DNA of 64,000 nucleotides, taken from assembly GCA_009733575.1 (NCBI GenBank), contig ML769423.1, forward strand, positions 248,001 to 312,000, given 5' to 3'. The notes beneath the pieces were generated by a model. It had not been told where the DNA came from. It did no database searches and was given only the letters and a program-made list of their open reading frames with translations. Numbering within the stretch: position 1 is the stretch's first letter; the number at the start of each line of letters is the position of its first letter. Below, piece after piece: positions 23,901 to 33,503 of the stretch. The position numbers and the translations under genes were made by a program. The stretch comes from Gymnopus androsaceus JB14. Taxonomy: Eukaryota > Basidiomycota > Agaricomycetes > Agaricales > Omphalotaceae.

Positions 23901-24663
23901 GTGACGTGGACCACCTTTCCCATTTGCTGGAGTAACTTCAACAACGACAAAAAAGGGTCCACTCCCTTTGGCTTGGCAGGTGCAGAGATTTCAGAGACTT
24001 TGCTGACATAACGACGCATCCAGTTAACTATTTGCTGTCAATGGTTTCAGCGAAGCTTAACATCAAACTTTCAAAAAAAACCCTTACAGCGGTACCTTGG
24101 ACTTTGACCTCCTCTTGAAGTGCATCCCTCTTTTTCAGGAGGGCATCGTGCTCATCTTCCGACAGAGTGGAAGACCCTTCGCCCTTGAGCACTGTGAATT
24201 CTGCCGGCTCCTTGCCAGTATGCCACAGAAACTTATCTGTCCACTTCTTCGCAAATCCAGCAAGCCAAGTCGATTTCTCTGCCCTGGCGGTGACCTTCGC
24301 ATAGTCTGGCAAATGCTTTTTCAAGAACCTCAAATGGGCACCTTTAAATGCACCCAGATTGCCCCTTTTCTTTACCTCCAGCTCCTCGTCAACCTCATCG
24401 AGCTCGTCTTCCTCATTGAGCTCGTCTTCCTCGTCGTTGTTGTTTTTGGGTAATGTGACAGGCTCTGGAGCATTTTCATTTTCGGGCAATGCAGCAGGTC
24501 CTGGAGTGTCATCATTGGGCAAAACGGGAGGGTCTGGAGCATTTATCTTTTCTGCTGAAGCAGTGGCAACAATGTCAGAAGAGCCGGATTTCAAGGAAGA
24601 ACCTTTCGATGGTCTTGCAGATGGTTTCGCAGAACCTTTTGATTTCGTTTTATTCCTTGCCAT
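20928..24663 (-). pseudogene. KDZ cargo gene A: large multi-exon protein, unknown
   Basis: Minus-strand gene starting at 24663 (MARNKTKSKGSAK). Domains in order: an acidic Glu/Asp tract, a basic block (LGAFKGAHLRFLKKHLPDYA), a short exon with NWMRRYVSK, an exon (23592-23830) with ETAFKKMSTLQERLLDGGSL, VRTGLNFFVVGGAPL (~23470), a Ser/Thr/Pro/Glu-rich exon of up to 519 codons with a nuclear-type basic run (KKRKRGEG, RKRRSGRN), and a C-terminal Trp-rich block (EQWWTWWSTICPAWWEHNEM, SGLLSVLVCLRWW). Introns are visible, for example the acceptor near 21449. The C-terminal part needs a frameshift near 21125, and a TAG lies near 21645, so this copy is probably broken. The layout resembles a large family of unnamed Agaricomycete proteins. 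Function unknown. Confidence 0.55.
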
Positions 24664-24799
24664 TTAGATTGACGAATGTGAAGAAAACGCGAAATTTGAG
24701 TTTCACGTATGCAGAAATTACAGCGTGTCAGGAAACTAAGAGTTGGAAAAAGTTAGAAAAGAGTAAATATCAGTAAACAAAGCAGAACTCAAAAAAAAA

Positions 24800-24900
24800 T
24801 GTATTCGGTTACTGTTATGCATAATAATATTATGCATAACGCATAACTCAGAAAAAAAAAAATTTTATGCATAAGGAAGTATGAGGCATAAATGAAGTCT
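24800..24900. repeat. TTATGCATAA palindrome cluster
   Basis: Repeats of TTATGCATAA and GCATAACGCATAAC, similar to the subterminal motifs of the KDZ ends, lie between divergent or adjacent cargo genes. A second cluster is at 32560-32645. These may be transposase- or regulator-binding sites. Confidence 0.5.
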
Positions 24901-24984
24901 TTGGTATTTTTATCTACTTAGCACCAAACAAGGTACATAGCAAGCAAAATAATAGTCAAAAGATCATAGCACGCACGCAACTGT

Positions 24985-25914
24985 CTGAAACAACATCCCC
25001 CCCACTCCAACTATTGCTGCACTCGTCGTTCAGCTTTCTGCATCCGTCGTTCAGCTCGTTCCTCCCATGCCAACTCCTGCATCCGTCATTCAGCTCGTTC
25101 CTCCTGCGCCAACTCCTGCATATCACACCAACGTTTTCTAGCAAGCCAATAGTCCTCCAAGCAATCCTCCTTTATGTCTAGCTCATATTCAAAGTGAAGG
25201 GAGTACAAGCCATAACTCCAAATTTTGCGACAATAATCAAGGTACTGGTCTGGCATCCAATCGCTGAATTTGTATCCATCACTACTCGGATCTGGCATTG
25301 GAGGGGTCAAAGGAACATAACAAGTCGGCAGCGTAAAGAATGCCATGTCACTCAAGAGAATCTCGTCTTTGGTGACCCCTGCCTCGCTTGCACGCTGCCA
25401 GATGGATTCCTCAAGCTTGCTTGGCAGCAGATCCAACCCAGTTGGAGGCAAAGGTACCATTCCACAATCTATAAGTATACTGAGATCCTCTGAATTGCGC
25501 ACAGCTTCAGCAGCATTATTGGCAGCCTCCCGAGCAGCAATCCCTATTTCCCTCCAATGTTCTACCAGACCAGCAGCGATATGATGCTTGCTAGCATAGT
25601 CTTCGTGAAACCGTCTTCCAGCAGATGCTGCCTCTTTGAACACATTGTGAAGGTGAGAAGAGCAGTTTGCAGTCACGCCAGCCGAAGTTCCAAGCTCAAC
25701 TACCACTCTAAGTACCCATTAGTATAAACATCCACGAATGAACATGAAACTTTACCTACATGCTATTTTCAGTCTGCTTTGTCTCAGTGACCCGGTGAAC
25801 GTGTCCAGGATGCAGTGAGATATCCCATAATCCCAATGAGCAAATAATCAATCCTGTATTCTCCGAATTCACCCATGAGCTACCGAGATTCATGATATTG
25901 CTGCCACTCACCAT
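24985..25914 (-). pseudogene. KDZ cargo gene B: coiled-coil protein, unknown
   Basis: Minus strand. A plausible start is at 25914 (MVSGSNIMNLGSSWVNSEN), spliced to the main exon (25086-25706), which reads VVELGTSAGVTANCSSHLHN, then LKEDCLEDYWLA-like sequence to RKRWCDMQELAQEERAE. A TGA at 25086-25088 interrupts a repeat: downstream the same frame continues RMQELAWEERAERRMQKAER. The repeat unit shows directly that CGA became TGA at this site: the DNA unit around 25023-25065 has CGTCGTTCAGC where 25083-25093 has CGTCATTCAGC. The C-terminus is a charged coiled coil. I do not recognise the family. Confidence 0.45.
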
Positions 25915-26454
25915 TGCCGGGCTTCAAATCAATTTGATGAACAATTCTTGCAGGCCTCAACATTCTGCCTTTGAAATATCAGAACAACAAATATTGGAAA
26001 GGGACCAGAACGTACTTATTGTCCTCCCTTGCAGAACGCGATGAGTCCAGAGCAGGAGAGATGAAAGCAGGAGAGATGAGATAAAGCAAGAATCAATGAT
26101 CAACTCAAGCACCTGCCATCAAATGAATAAGCTAGGCGCCTGGGCAGTCAGAGTTTCCCATGTGCATCATTAGGCGCTCATTACTTTGTTCTCAACTCTC
26201 AACTCCCGATATGACCAATGCGTATAAAGCTATTTTCAAATACTTCAGTACAGTCGGCTCTGGAATCGGACTATTTCTAAGTCTCGACACTACTCTGCGC
26301 CTAGCCTATCTAATTCCGCTGACCCACATTGTATTCTTTGAGCTTGCTTCGAGCACAACGCACTCTTCAATTCCCCAAGTCTTGCCACTGAGTACGTTAT
26401 TAATCTACTCTTCTCTCCTTATTTGACTGACTATTTATTTAATTTCAGATTGCC

Positions 26455-27027
26455 ATGGCCCCATCATTCAAACATGAATACATGTCCAGCAGTGGCGGTG
26501 ACTACACTACTCCCCAATCACCTCCATTTTCTAACCACGATGACATCTCCGAATCACTTTCGACCTCCATCTCTTTCAGCAATGGCAATTTAGCTGATCT
26601 TCTTGCTCTGGACGGTACCTCTGATACTTATAGTGAGGTCGACACCAAATTGTATTACAGCGATGGAAGTGATATTGTCTTCGTGGGCGCAAAGTATGCA
26701 CCCCATGATGAGGCTGTAAACAATGCCAACAAGAATGAAATTTTGGACAAAAAACCTTGCAAAGAGGCCAAAGAGATCGTCTACACAGGCTGCGTTAAAC
26801 GTCAAATTATTGTCCACGGAAAGGGCGGACAGTCTCCGCAGACCCCAATCGATTTAACTATGACAGACTCCATCTTCAACGACACGCTTGAGGAATTCTG
26901 GTATTTTATACTCTGTTTCATCCACTAACTACACCCTGAAAAACCACCTGAAAATAGCTACGGCAATACTGCTCAGAATTTTGGAGAATTCGGCGACGAC
27001 GAGCATTTCGACAATCAGGAGATGTAG
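26455..27027 (+). CDS. KDZ cargo gene C: small acidic protein, unknown
   Basis: Two-exon gene. Exon 1 is 26455-26900, the intron 26901-26957 (donor GTATTT, acceptor AAATAG), exon 2 26958-27027. The protein (about 171 residues) begins MAPSFKHEYMSSSGGDYTTP and is rich in Ser, Asp and Thr. It includes IVFVGAKYAPHDEAVNNANK and TPIDLTMTDSIFNDTLEEF, and ends YGNTAQNFGEFGDDEHFDNQ. The motif DLTMTDS could be a SUMO-interaction-like patch, but this is weak. An upstream frame at 26160-26420 (beginning MCIIRRSLLCSQ) may be a separate or 5' exon. No known domain. Confidence 0.45.
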
Positions 27028-28064
27028 GGCACTCAATGTTTACTTTGTTACTGATAATTATGCACATAATGTTATCTGCTTTCGTTTCCATTGTTCCTCC
27101 TGATGGCCCATTGCTTAAAACAACATACAGAATATGAGAAATATGCTCATGTGTTTATCCATAGCAGATTAATATGCATTTAGTTGGTCAGAAATTTCGC
27201 AGATTTGAAGCAATGAACGACTCAAGTCAGAATGGACTTTGAAACTAGCTTTTGGAAGTGTTCCTGTCTCTTCCAATGTATTCATCTCACTTCCAAAACC
27301 TGGACTGCCAGACGTGGATGTGAATGGATAGTTTCCATATTCTCGGACACTGCTTTTAATTATTATAACATGCAAATCCTTTGAAATGGATCCAATCCAT
27401 CTGGTGAATACACTGTTAAATGAAAATGCCTCATCCGCCAACCTCAGCTATTTGCACTGAATGTTGACCAGACTGTAAATAACTCAGTCATCATCCAGGT
27501 TTGAGGTAAAATCTCTGGAAGACATTCTACAATAAAGTCATTTGAGTCGTCAAGATTTGGGTATTGTTAAGAAATACTGTTGCTAACTATGCACGTTAAC
27601 ATCATTGATGTACATGAATTGAGTTTAGGACCAGTTTAACAGAGCAGTAAGTAAATTAATGGGAAGCGACTAGTAACCCAATTGCAATGCATTTGTCCCA
27701 TATTTTACTACTACTTACTGGTAAGACATTGCAGAAGTTTGACGATCATGTTAAAAACAATCCATGGTCCATTTTCATTGAAGCTCAAAACCCTGCATTG
27801 GCATTAAGTCTCATCTTAATGTTTCAATTCCATTCAATGGACTGCCTGGTATACAGGTTCCAGCTTGCAAGACTCCTAGAAAATATTGACAGACAGTTGC
27901 GGTGGATTCATCAATTCGTTGATGAGCTCGGGGGCAAGCGCCCATTAGATGCTCATACAATCAACCTACAAAAATAATACTTTCTTGTGAGCCTCACTAG
28001 CTAAACTATTTTTCTCAGTCACATGAAGTGCAAAGAGTATTCAAAACATGTTATTGCAGAAGAC
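27028..28064. other. KDZ interior without confident gene
   Basis: A plus-strand frame at 27687-27977 (including LQKFDDHVKNNPWSIFIEAQ and LDNIDRQLRWIHQ-like sequence) and a minus-strand frame at 27169-27441 are open, but no family or intron structure supports them. Confidence 0.35.
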
Positions 28065-28300
28065 TACTCGTGGCCACGGAAAAAAATGGACCACCTTTTT
28101 TGATCCCACTCATGTACTGGGTCATTTTACATTCTTATACTTGCATTATAAGCCCCATACTTTCTGAGAATGTTTATGGCTATCAATACAACATATTCAC
28201 CTACTCAAAATTCTTTGTGATCTCCTTTCCAAACTGCACTGAAAATTGCAAGTTCAAATGCAAATGTGACCCGGACCGTTTTTTTCCGTGGCCATGAGTA
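28065..28300. mobile_element. small inverted-repeat element with TA ends (MITE)
   Basis: Left end TACTCGTGGCCACGGAAAAA at 28065, right end the near-complement (...CCGTGGCCATGAGTA) at 28300, so about 26 bases pair with few mismatches. Both ends carry TA, as a Tc1/mariner-type insertion would leave. About 236 bp with no coding potential. It is nested inside the KDZ element. Confidence 0.6.
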
Positions 28301-28384
28301 TATATTCTACCATAGAATGTACTTAAAGTAGCTCATCTGAGAGCATCATAATCAGAGTTGCAAGAATGCAAATAAATTCAAATG

Positions 28385-29138
28385 ATCATACCTTCCTTCA
28401 ATCAGTTTGCCACATCTCTGTAACAGACATCTCATAATCTTCATCGGGCGCTGCAGGGCGTACAATCCAGCCTCTCATTCCATTGGTGAATTTAATAATC
28501 ATGCCTGCAGCAACCAGATCCCGGGTAGCATTGAGCACGCAAGCAAGCTCTTCATGACGCATCTCTGCCTCAGTCTGCCAGCGTGAATTAAAAGTTTCGT
28601 CTACACGCCTATACTGGTATTAATGAAAGGCATCATAGCAATATCATTGAAAGGAATACTTACAACTGTCCTTCTTGGGCATTGTCCACCGAGGCAACCT
28701 TGATGAGTGGACGTCTGTCCGTGTCACTTATGAACAGAGGTAGCAAGGAGCACGGCGTGGTATAGAGAGGGCGGCGACGCCAGAATTTTTCTCTTCTCTC
28801 TGCATCGAGTGCTCAAATGTTACTTATAGTAAAGAACATATGGTCAAGGTAGTTCCTCTCCAAAATAAGTGCAGACCGAGTAATTGCATCCGTAGGGCCA
28901 GAATTGCAAACTGGCACTGCATAGGGAGTAGAAGGAGCGTTACTGCACTCATAATCAATTTCTTTCATAAGGAAAACAACATGAGAGGACTTACATGTGC
29001 ACAATCCTCTCAATGGTGGTTGAGAGCCTTGGAAAATTAAAATTGGGCGCAGTGGCACTGCTACATACTCGTTCAGAAAGTCAAATAAAAAAGGAATAAT
29101 GACTCTAAACTCACGCAGGCGTAGGACACTCCATTTCA
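28385..29138 (-). pseudogene. KDZ cargo gene D: multi-exon, unknown
   Basis: Minus strand; start possibly at 29138 (MECPTPA) or 29326. Exons read ATAPNFNFPRLSTTIERIVH, then NAPSTPYAVPVCNSGPTDAI and TRSALILERNYLDHMFFTI, a TGA near 28816, then in the same frame ALDAERREKFWRRRPLYTTP and LIKVASVDNAQEGQL. A clean intron (donor GTAAGT near 28673, acceptor TATAG near 28613) leads to RVDETFNSRWQTEAEMRHEE, MIIKFTNGMRGWIVRPAAPD, and the end near 28398. Splice sites are canonical apart from the stop. No domain recognised. Confidence 0.45.
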
Positions 29139-29307
29139 AATAGAGAGTGAAAGCAAGGCGGAGTTGTAGCAGAGAGATAGAGGCGTAGTGGTAGCTTATT
29201 CATAAGAGAGAAAGAGAGAAAGTCGTTATTCGTAATTCGCAAGAGAGAGGCACGTGGCATCAAATCCAACTCTTCTCTCTCAATTTCCAACTCCCGCTCT
29301 CTGTCAA

Positions 29308-30223
29308 ATGGCCGCAAACCAGCCAAAAATTTGGCATATTAATATTGAAGAGAATGAAGGTATGATATTAGATAGTCATTAATCATTGCTAGCATTCCTA
29401 ATGTTTGACAGTTCTTGTTATACACGCACCCTCCATAACCTTGCAGGTCTTGGCAATGCCTCGCAAAGCTGCCCGTTCTTCAGACCCAAAGTGCAATCCA
29501 TGGAATTACAACTGCGTACAACTCACTCATCTAAAGAAGAAGCTCAAGACTAGGTTGGTCTATTCACCAGAGGATCACTCCAATCTCCATCTTTGCCTTC
29601 ATGCCATGGAGGCTTACTCGGATCTCACATGGGAAAATCCTCCCACCTCAGACGTGGAGAAGGGCATGGCCCAAGTGCCCTGGTTTGCACCGTTCAGAAC
29701 CAGGATTAACAGTGCCTGGGGGTGGGTAAACAAGCATTGATCACCTCCTCTAACCACAGAAGATGCTCCAACTTTCGCAGCGATATACATATCTGCTCAC
29801 TCTGCTGCATCTTTGGTACCTTACCAGAAGAGTGACGTTGACCGCATCCCAAAGCCTCCTCCTCTGAAGGTAACATCGCAGGGGAACATGGAGCCTTACA
29901 TTCCGGACGAACTCGAGGACAGTCTTGCATTTATCCTATCCCTCACTCTTCCAGATCACTGGGAAGCACCCCCGTGTTTTCGTTATCTACCAGGTGAGGA
30001 GGATTGGGAGTATACAAAGGAAAAGGAGTTGGAGGCTTGGGTAGACTATCTGGAGCGGCAGTCCAAAGCATCATGGTGGACTCTGGATTTGAAGGAGCTG
30101 GCGGATGGTTGAAGATGGTGGAGCATTGGGGTACAGGAGGCAATCGATGCTTGGAATGAGCAATGTATGTGGAAGGATGTTAACAATGATTGGCGTGAGG
30201 GAATGGTAGATTCGGATGCCTAG
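29308..30223 (+). pseudogene. KDZ cargo gene E: unknown, two internal TGA stops
   Basis: Starts MAANQPKIWHINIEENE; intron 29360-29411 (GTATGA...GACAG); then one long frame to TAG at 30221-30223. It includes MPRKAARSSDPKCNPWNYNC, EKGMAQVPWFAPFRTRINSA, YIPDELEDSLAFILSL, and a C-terminal CMWKDVNNDWREGMVDSDA. TGA stops at 29738-29740 and 30110-30112 interrupt otherwise continuous coding sequence of about 285 codons. Divergent with gene D, whose start is within ~200 bases, so the two may share a promoter. Family unknown. Confidence 0.45.
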
Positions 30224-30680
30224 ATAGTTTTTAGGAGTGTATCGCTGATTTCTATGTACTTTTATTTTGCTGGATTGGCTGCAATTGCAATTGGGCTGCT
30301 TGTATGCGGTTGGATCTGATTGTTATGACACGACGTGATCCGTGTGACATGCGTGACTAAACTGCTTACTCGTCGACCTTCTTGCGCTTTTCCCTGCTCT
30401 TCCATGCTGCCGCTGCTGCTTGCGTGCAGTCTTGGAATGATTCATATTAGCTGTGGTGAGTTAAATTGCAACTACTTTTTCTTTTTTATTTAGCTACAAA
30501 TTCAACGTGCTATGTAATGCCTTCGCTGCTCTTGCAAGTCACTCCTGCTGGGGAGATGAGTAATGAGTGCAGCTATCTCAGCAAATGCCTGTATTTCTTT
30601 TACTTGAATTTCTCACTTCTGCATAAACCACCTTTTTATCGCTGTTCTAACGCTATTCATTAGGTGTATTCAACGCTTCA

Positions 30681-32522
30681 ATGGCGAGTGGCGCTCATGT
30701 GGTTGGTTTGAATTTGCTCTTGTGCAAGCCTTTTATTAATGGACTTTTCTGGATTTTGCAGATGCGTTCAGGCCATATCTTTGCCAAATGGACTTCAGCT
30801 TTTATCCAACCAGCCACCGCCGCTTTCGACCTTGAGTCTACAATTGTAAAGGTGGCCTCGGATGCTTCAGGCGTTCCATCCGACTTCGTGGATTTGCCTT
30901 TTCTCATCTCCAGTGCTTCCTCACCACTCTCATCCAAGCTTTCATTGCCTCATATATCAGGTACTACCTCCCCTCTCAACACCGCTGGTATCATGGCATT
31001 GGATCTCCTCGAGGTGAACCGTCACCTTGGTAGTCCTACCCCTGGATTTAAATGTTCTGCTGAATCACCTGCACCCACTCCATCTGGGTCATTTGAGATG
31101 GTGAAAAAGAATGTTCGCTGTCGTCATGGGCGTGGCAGAAATTCCGTGAAGGCCAAATCTACCTCCTCCGCCCACTCCGATCCTTCCATTCACTCAATCC
31201 CTTCCCAACCGTTCACATTCCAATCGCCGTTAAAGCCCCCACTTGCCCCCAAAGTTGCTTCCCATGTCAAGTCACACGCGCATCGTGCTAGCAAGCATTG
31301 CAGGGTGGATGCTGTCGGATACCGGGTTCCAGCCAAGCATCTTGAACGCATTGTGGAGCAAGCTGCCCCTGTTTCCACTAGTTTGGACACGGACAGAATG
31401 CATGCTTACACCTCTGGCTATATTGGCAAGGAGCGTGTAGCTCCTAGAGCCGCGGATCATACTTGGTCGCTAAATGAGCTGGTCAGCCCCAACAGCACAT
31501 TCCAATTCACTCTGATACCAGCAGAGTTTGACAGCGGGTAAGTTGCTTGTTCTTCATGAGCAGCTTCACTGCTCTGACGGCTGCTTTATTATATAGGATT
31601 TCACGACCTATAGTTGATGCATCTCAGTGCGTGTTTGGTGCAGTTATCCCACCACCCAGGGCTGCCGGCGGTTCAGGCGGGCCTGATCCTACCTTTCTTG
31701 CTGCCACAGATGAATGTGCCAAACTTCTTGAGTGCAATCAATCCAAGTTGTTCAAGCACCGCGACGGTACACCAAAGACCCCACGTAAGCATTGTCAAGG
31801 TATATTTGCAGTTGAGGCTGTTGGCGTCTCTTTTGGCGGTGGTCAAGAGGTATATTATAGCATTGTACCAATCTCTTGCACATCGCTGATTTTTCTCACA
31901 GTATCCTAAACGAATATACCATTCTGAAGCTCATGCGAAAATCCTCAACGCATTTCTGGCAGCTCTATGCTTTATTTGGCTAGCTCAGCATGCCTCATCT
32001 GGTTTTTTCACTTGGGCACCCCGTTTGTATGCATACTATGCTCAAAACAAAACATGTGTTGAGCAAGAAAATCCAGGTATACATTGGAACTTTGCTAGGA
32101 GTATTTTTGCCTGCTGTACGTTCAATTTCGGTCCTCAGACAGTCACCGTGGAGCATCTAGATCACCTCAATTATCTTTTTGGTTGGTGCGCAATCACAGC
32201 GCTGGGGAAGTTCAATTACTGCCAAGGAGGGCATTTTGTACTATGGGATCTGGGCCTCGTTGTTGAACTCCCTCCTGGTTGGACTATTCTCGTTCCCTCT
32301 GCGTATCTTTGTCACTCGAACACAATCATACGGGTTCATGAAACTTGTTATTCATTTACGCAATATACTGCAGGAGGCTTGTTTCGTATTGTGGACAATG
32401 ACGGCCAAATACGCCATTGGATGTCTGAGGTAGAGCTGGCAGAAGCCAAGCAGAAGCAGCGGGATCGTGTTTTGGAGGGTATGAACCTGTATTCAACACT
32501 GGATGAATTGAGAAGGGCATGA
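30681..32522 (+). CDS. TET/JBP-like 2-oxoglutarate/Fe(II) dioxygenase
   Basis: Three exons: 30681-31537, 31597-31849, 31902-32522, with introns GTAAGT...ATATAG and GTATAT...TCACAG. The open frame is 576 residues. The N-terminal half is Ser/Pro-rich with a basic KNVRCRHGRGRNSVKAK. The C-terminal third is the dioxygenase core: FNFGPQTVTVEHLDHLNYLF with the HxD iron motif (H455, D457), FGWCAITALGKFN, GGHFVLWDLGLVVELPPG, the distal His in LCHSNT (H508), and YSFTQYTAGGLFR. This layout is that of the basidiomycete TET/JBP family, relatives of enzymes that oxidise 5-methylcytosine or thymine in DNA; activity here is not shown. Relatives usually have Arg before YSFTQY for 2-oxoglutarate. Here it is Cys519 (TGT), so the enzyme may be inactive. 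The start could be 30762 if the first part is an intron. Confidence 0.83.
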
Positions 32523-32559
32523 CCTTAATAATCGAAATATTTGGTAGTACATTTGTTAT

Positions 32560-32645
32560 TATGCATAAGAAAAAAGTACCTTATTGAGTATTGGAGCGCC
32601 CATTGTTATGCATAAGGAGTGAGCGCCCGTTATGAATAAGGAAAG
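32560..32645. repeat. TTATGCATAAG motif cluster
   Basis: Three or four copies of GTTATGCATAAG/TTATGAATAAG alternate with GGAGCGCCC/GTGAGCGCCC. The motif resembles the subterminal repeats of the KDZ element and the cluster at 24800-24900. It lies between the dioxygenase gene and the next gene. Confidence 0.5.
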
Positions 32646-33381
32646 AGTGCCTGATTTGGTAACAACAAACAAACAAGGGTCAACTGCTTGTGCCTTGCCT
32701 TCTACTTTGACCTCAACATTTCAACGACATGATGAATCAGTCCAAAAAGATCAGTACTATTCATGGGCTGTCGAAATTTTCTGCGCTGATAATGATAGCA
32801 AGTCTTATGCAAGCAGTGACTGAGGTGACGACTGTCAGCATTCTCTGGTCGCCACTCGCAGAATCAGCATAGAATCATACTTCAAACTCCAAGCTCGTAT
32901 TATCAAACGTTCAATTTACTTGGGAGGGTTCAGACGTGCTCTCAATTCTGGTTTGCTCGATACCCTCAAGCAGAGAATGTCCCAGCATTTACTAGTAGCT
33001 GCACATCTGGATGCTGCGGCTCACCAGTGGGTCATGCGTGCCAATAGTGATGATTTTGAGCATTGTGAGCGAGTCTGGAGTCTTCTTGCCGGTGAACAAA
33101 GGTATGCTGGTTTGTTTTTATACAGAACCGCTGTTTCATTCTCATTCAACATGTCCGACATTAGAAGCTTTAACGAGTTGGCAACTTCTTGTAACGCTAC
33201 TCTCATTGTCGAGTCTTCACACAGCTGTTACGAAATTCAATCCATCCATAAACGAATCGTGGAGAAGCGTATCAATGAGTTGAATAGGACTTCAGATGGG
33301 CTTATTGATCTAGCTATATTGTTGGATCCAGAGACAGACGAAGGAGATGAGCTGCATGCGCATATTGAAGAGATTGACTAG
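32632..33381 (+). pseudogene. KDZ cargo gene F: conserved-looking, unknown
   Basis: An upstream exon-like frame (32632-32821, including YYSWAVEIFCADNDSKSYAS) ends in TGA. A short stretch with a CTCGCAG acceptor leads to the main frame at 32865-33381, which contains ISIESYFKLQARIIKRSIY, ALNSGLLDTLKQRMSQHLLV, VWSLLAGEQRYAGLFLYRTA, SFNELATSCNATLIVESSHS, and ends PETDEGDELHAHIEEID. No canonical donor joins the two in frame, so the gene may be broken or its first exon misread. The ATG at 32632 lies within the TTATGCATAAG-like repeats, so it is doubtful as a start. Family not recognised. It sits directly upstream of the transposase. Confidence 0.45.
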
Positions 33382-33503
33382 TATATGTATTATATGGCTT
33401 GAAACCACCCATAATGTTTGATCAATATGATGTCAAGCCTTGCGAGAATCAACAAATATGGCAAAACGTGCCGCTCTAACAAATACTTCGTTGAACTCGA
33501 ATC

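Noticed and set aside
24359..24667. Plus-strand Ser-rich ORF (FTSSSSSTSSSS)
   Set aside because: Antisense shadow of the acidic Glu/Asp tract of cargo gene A on the minus strand.
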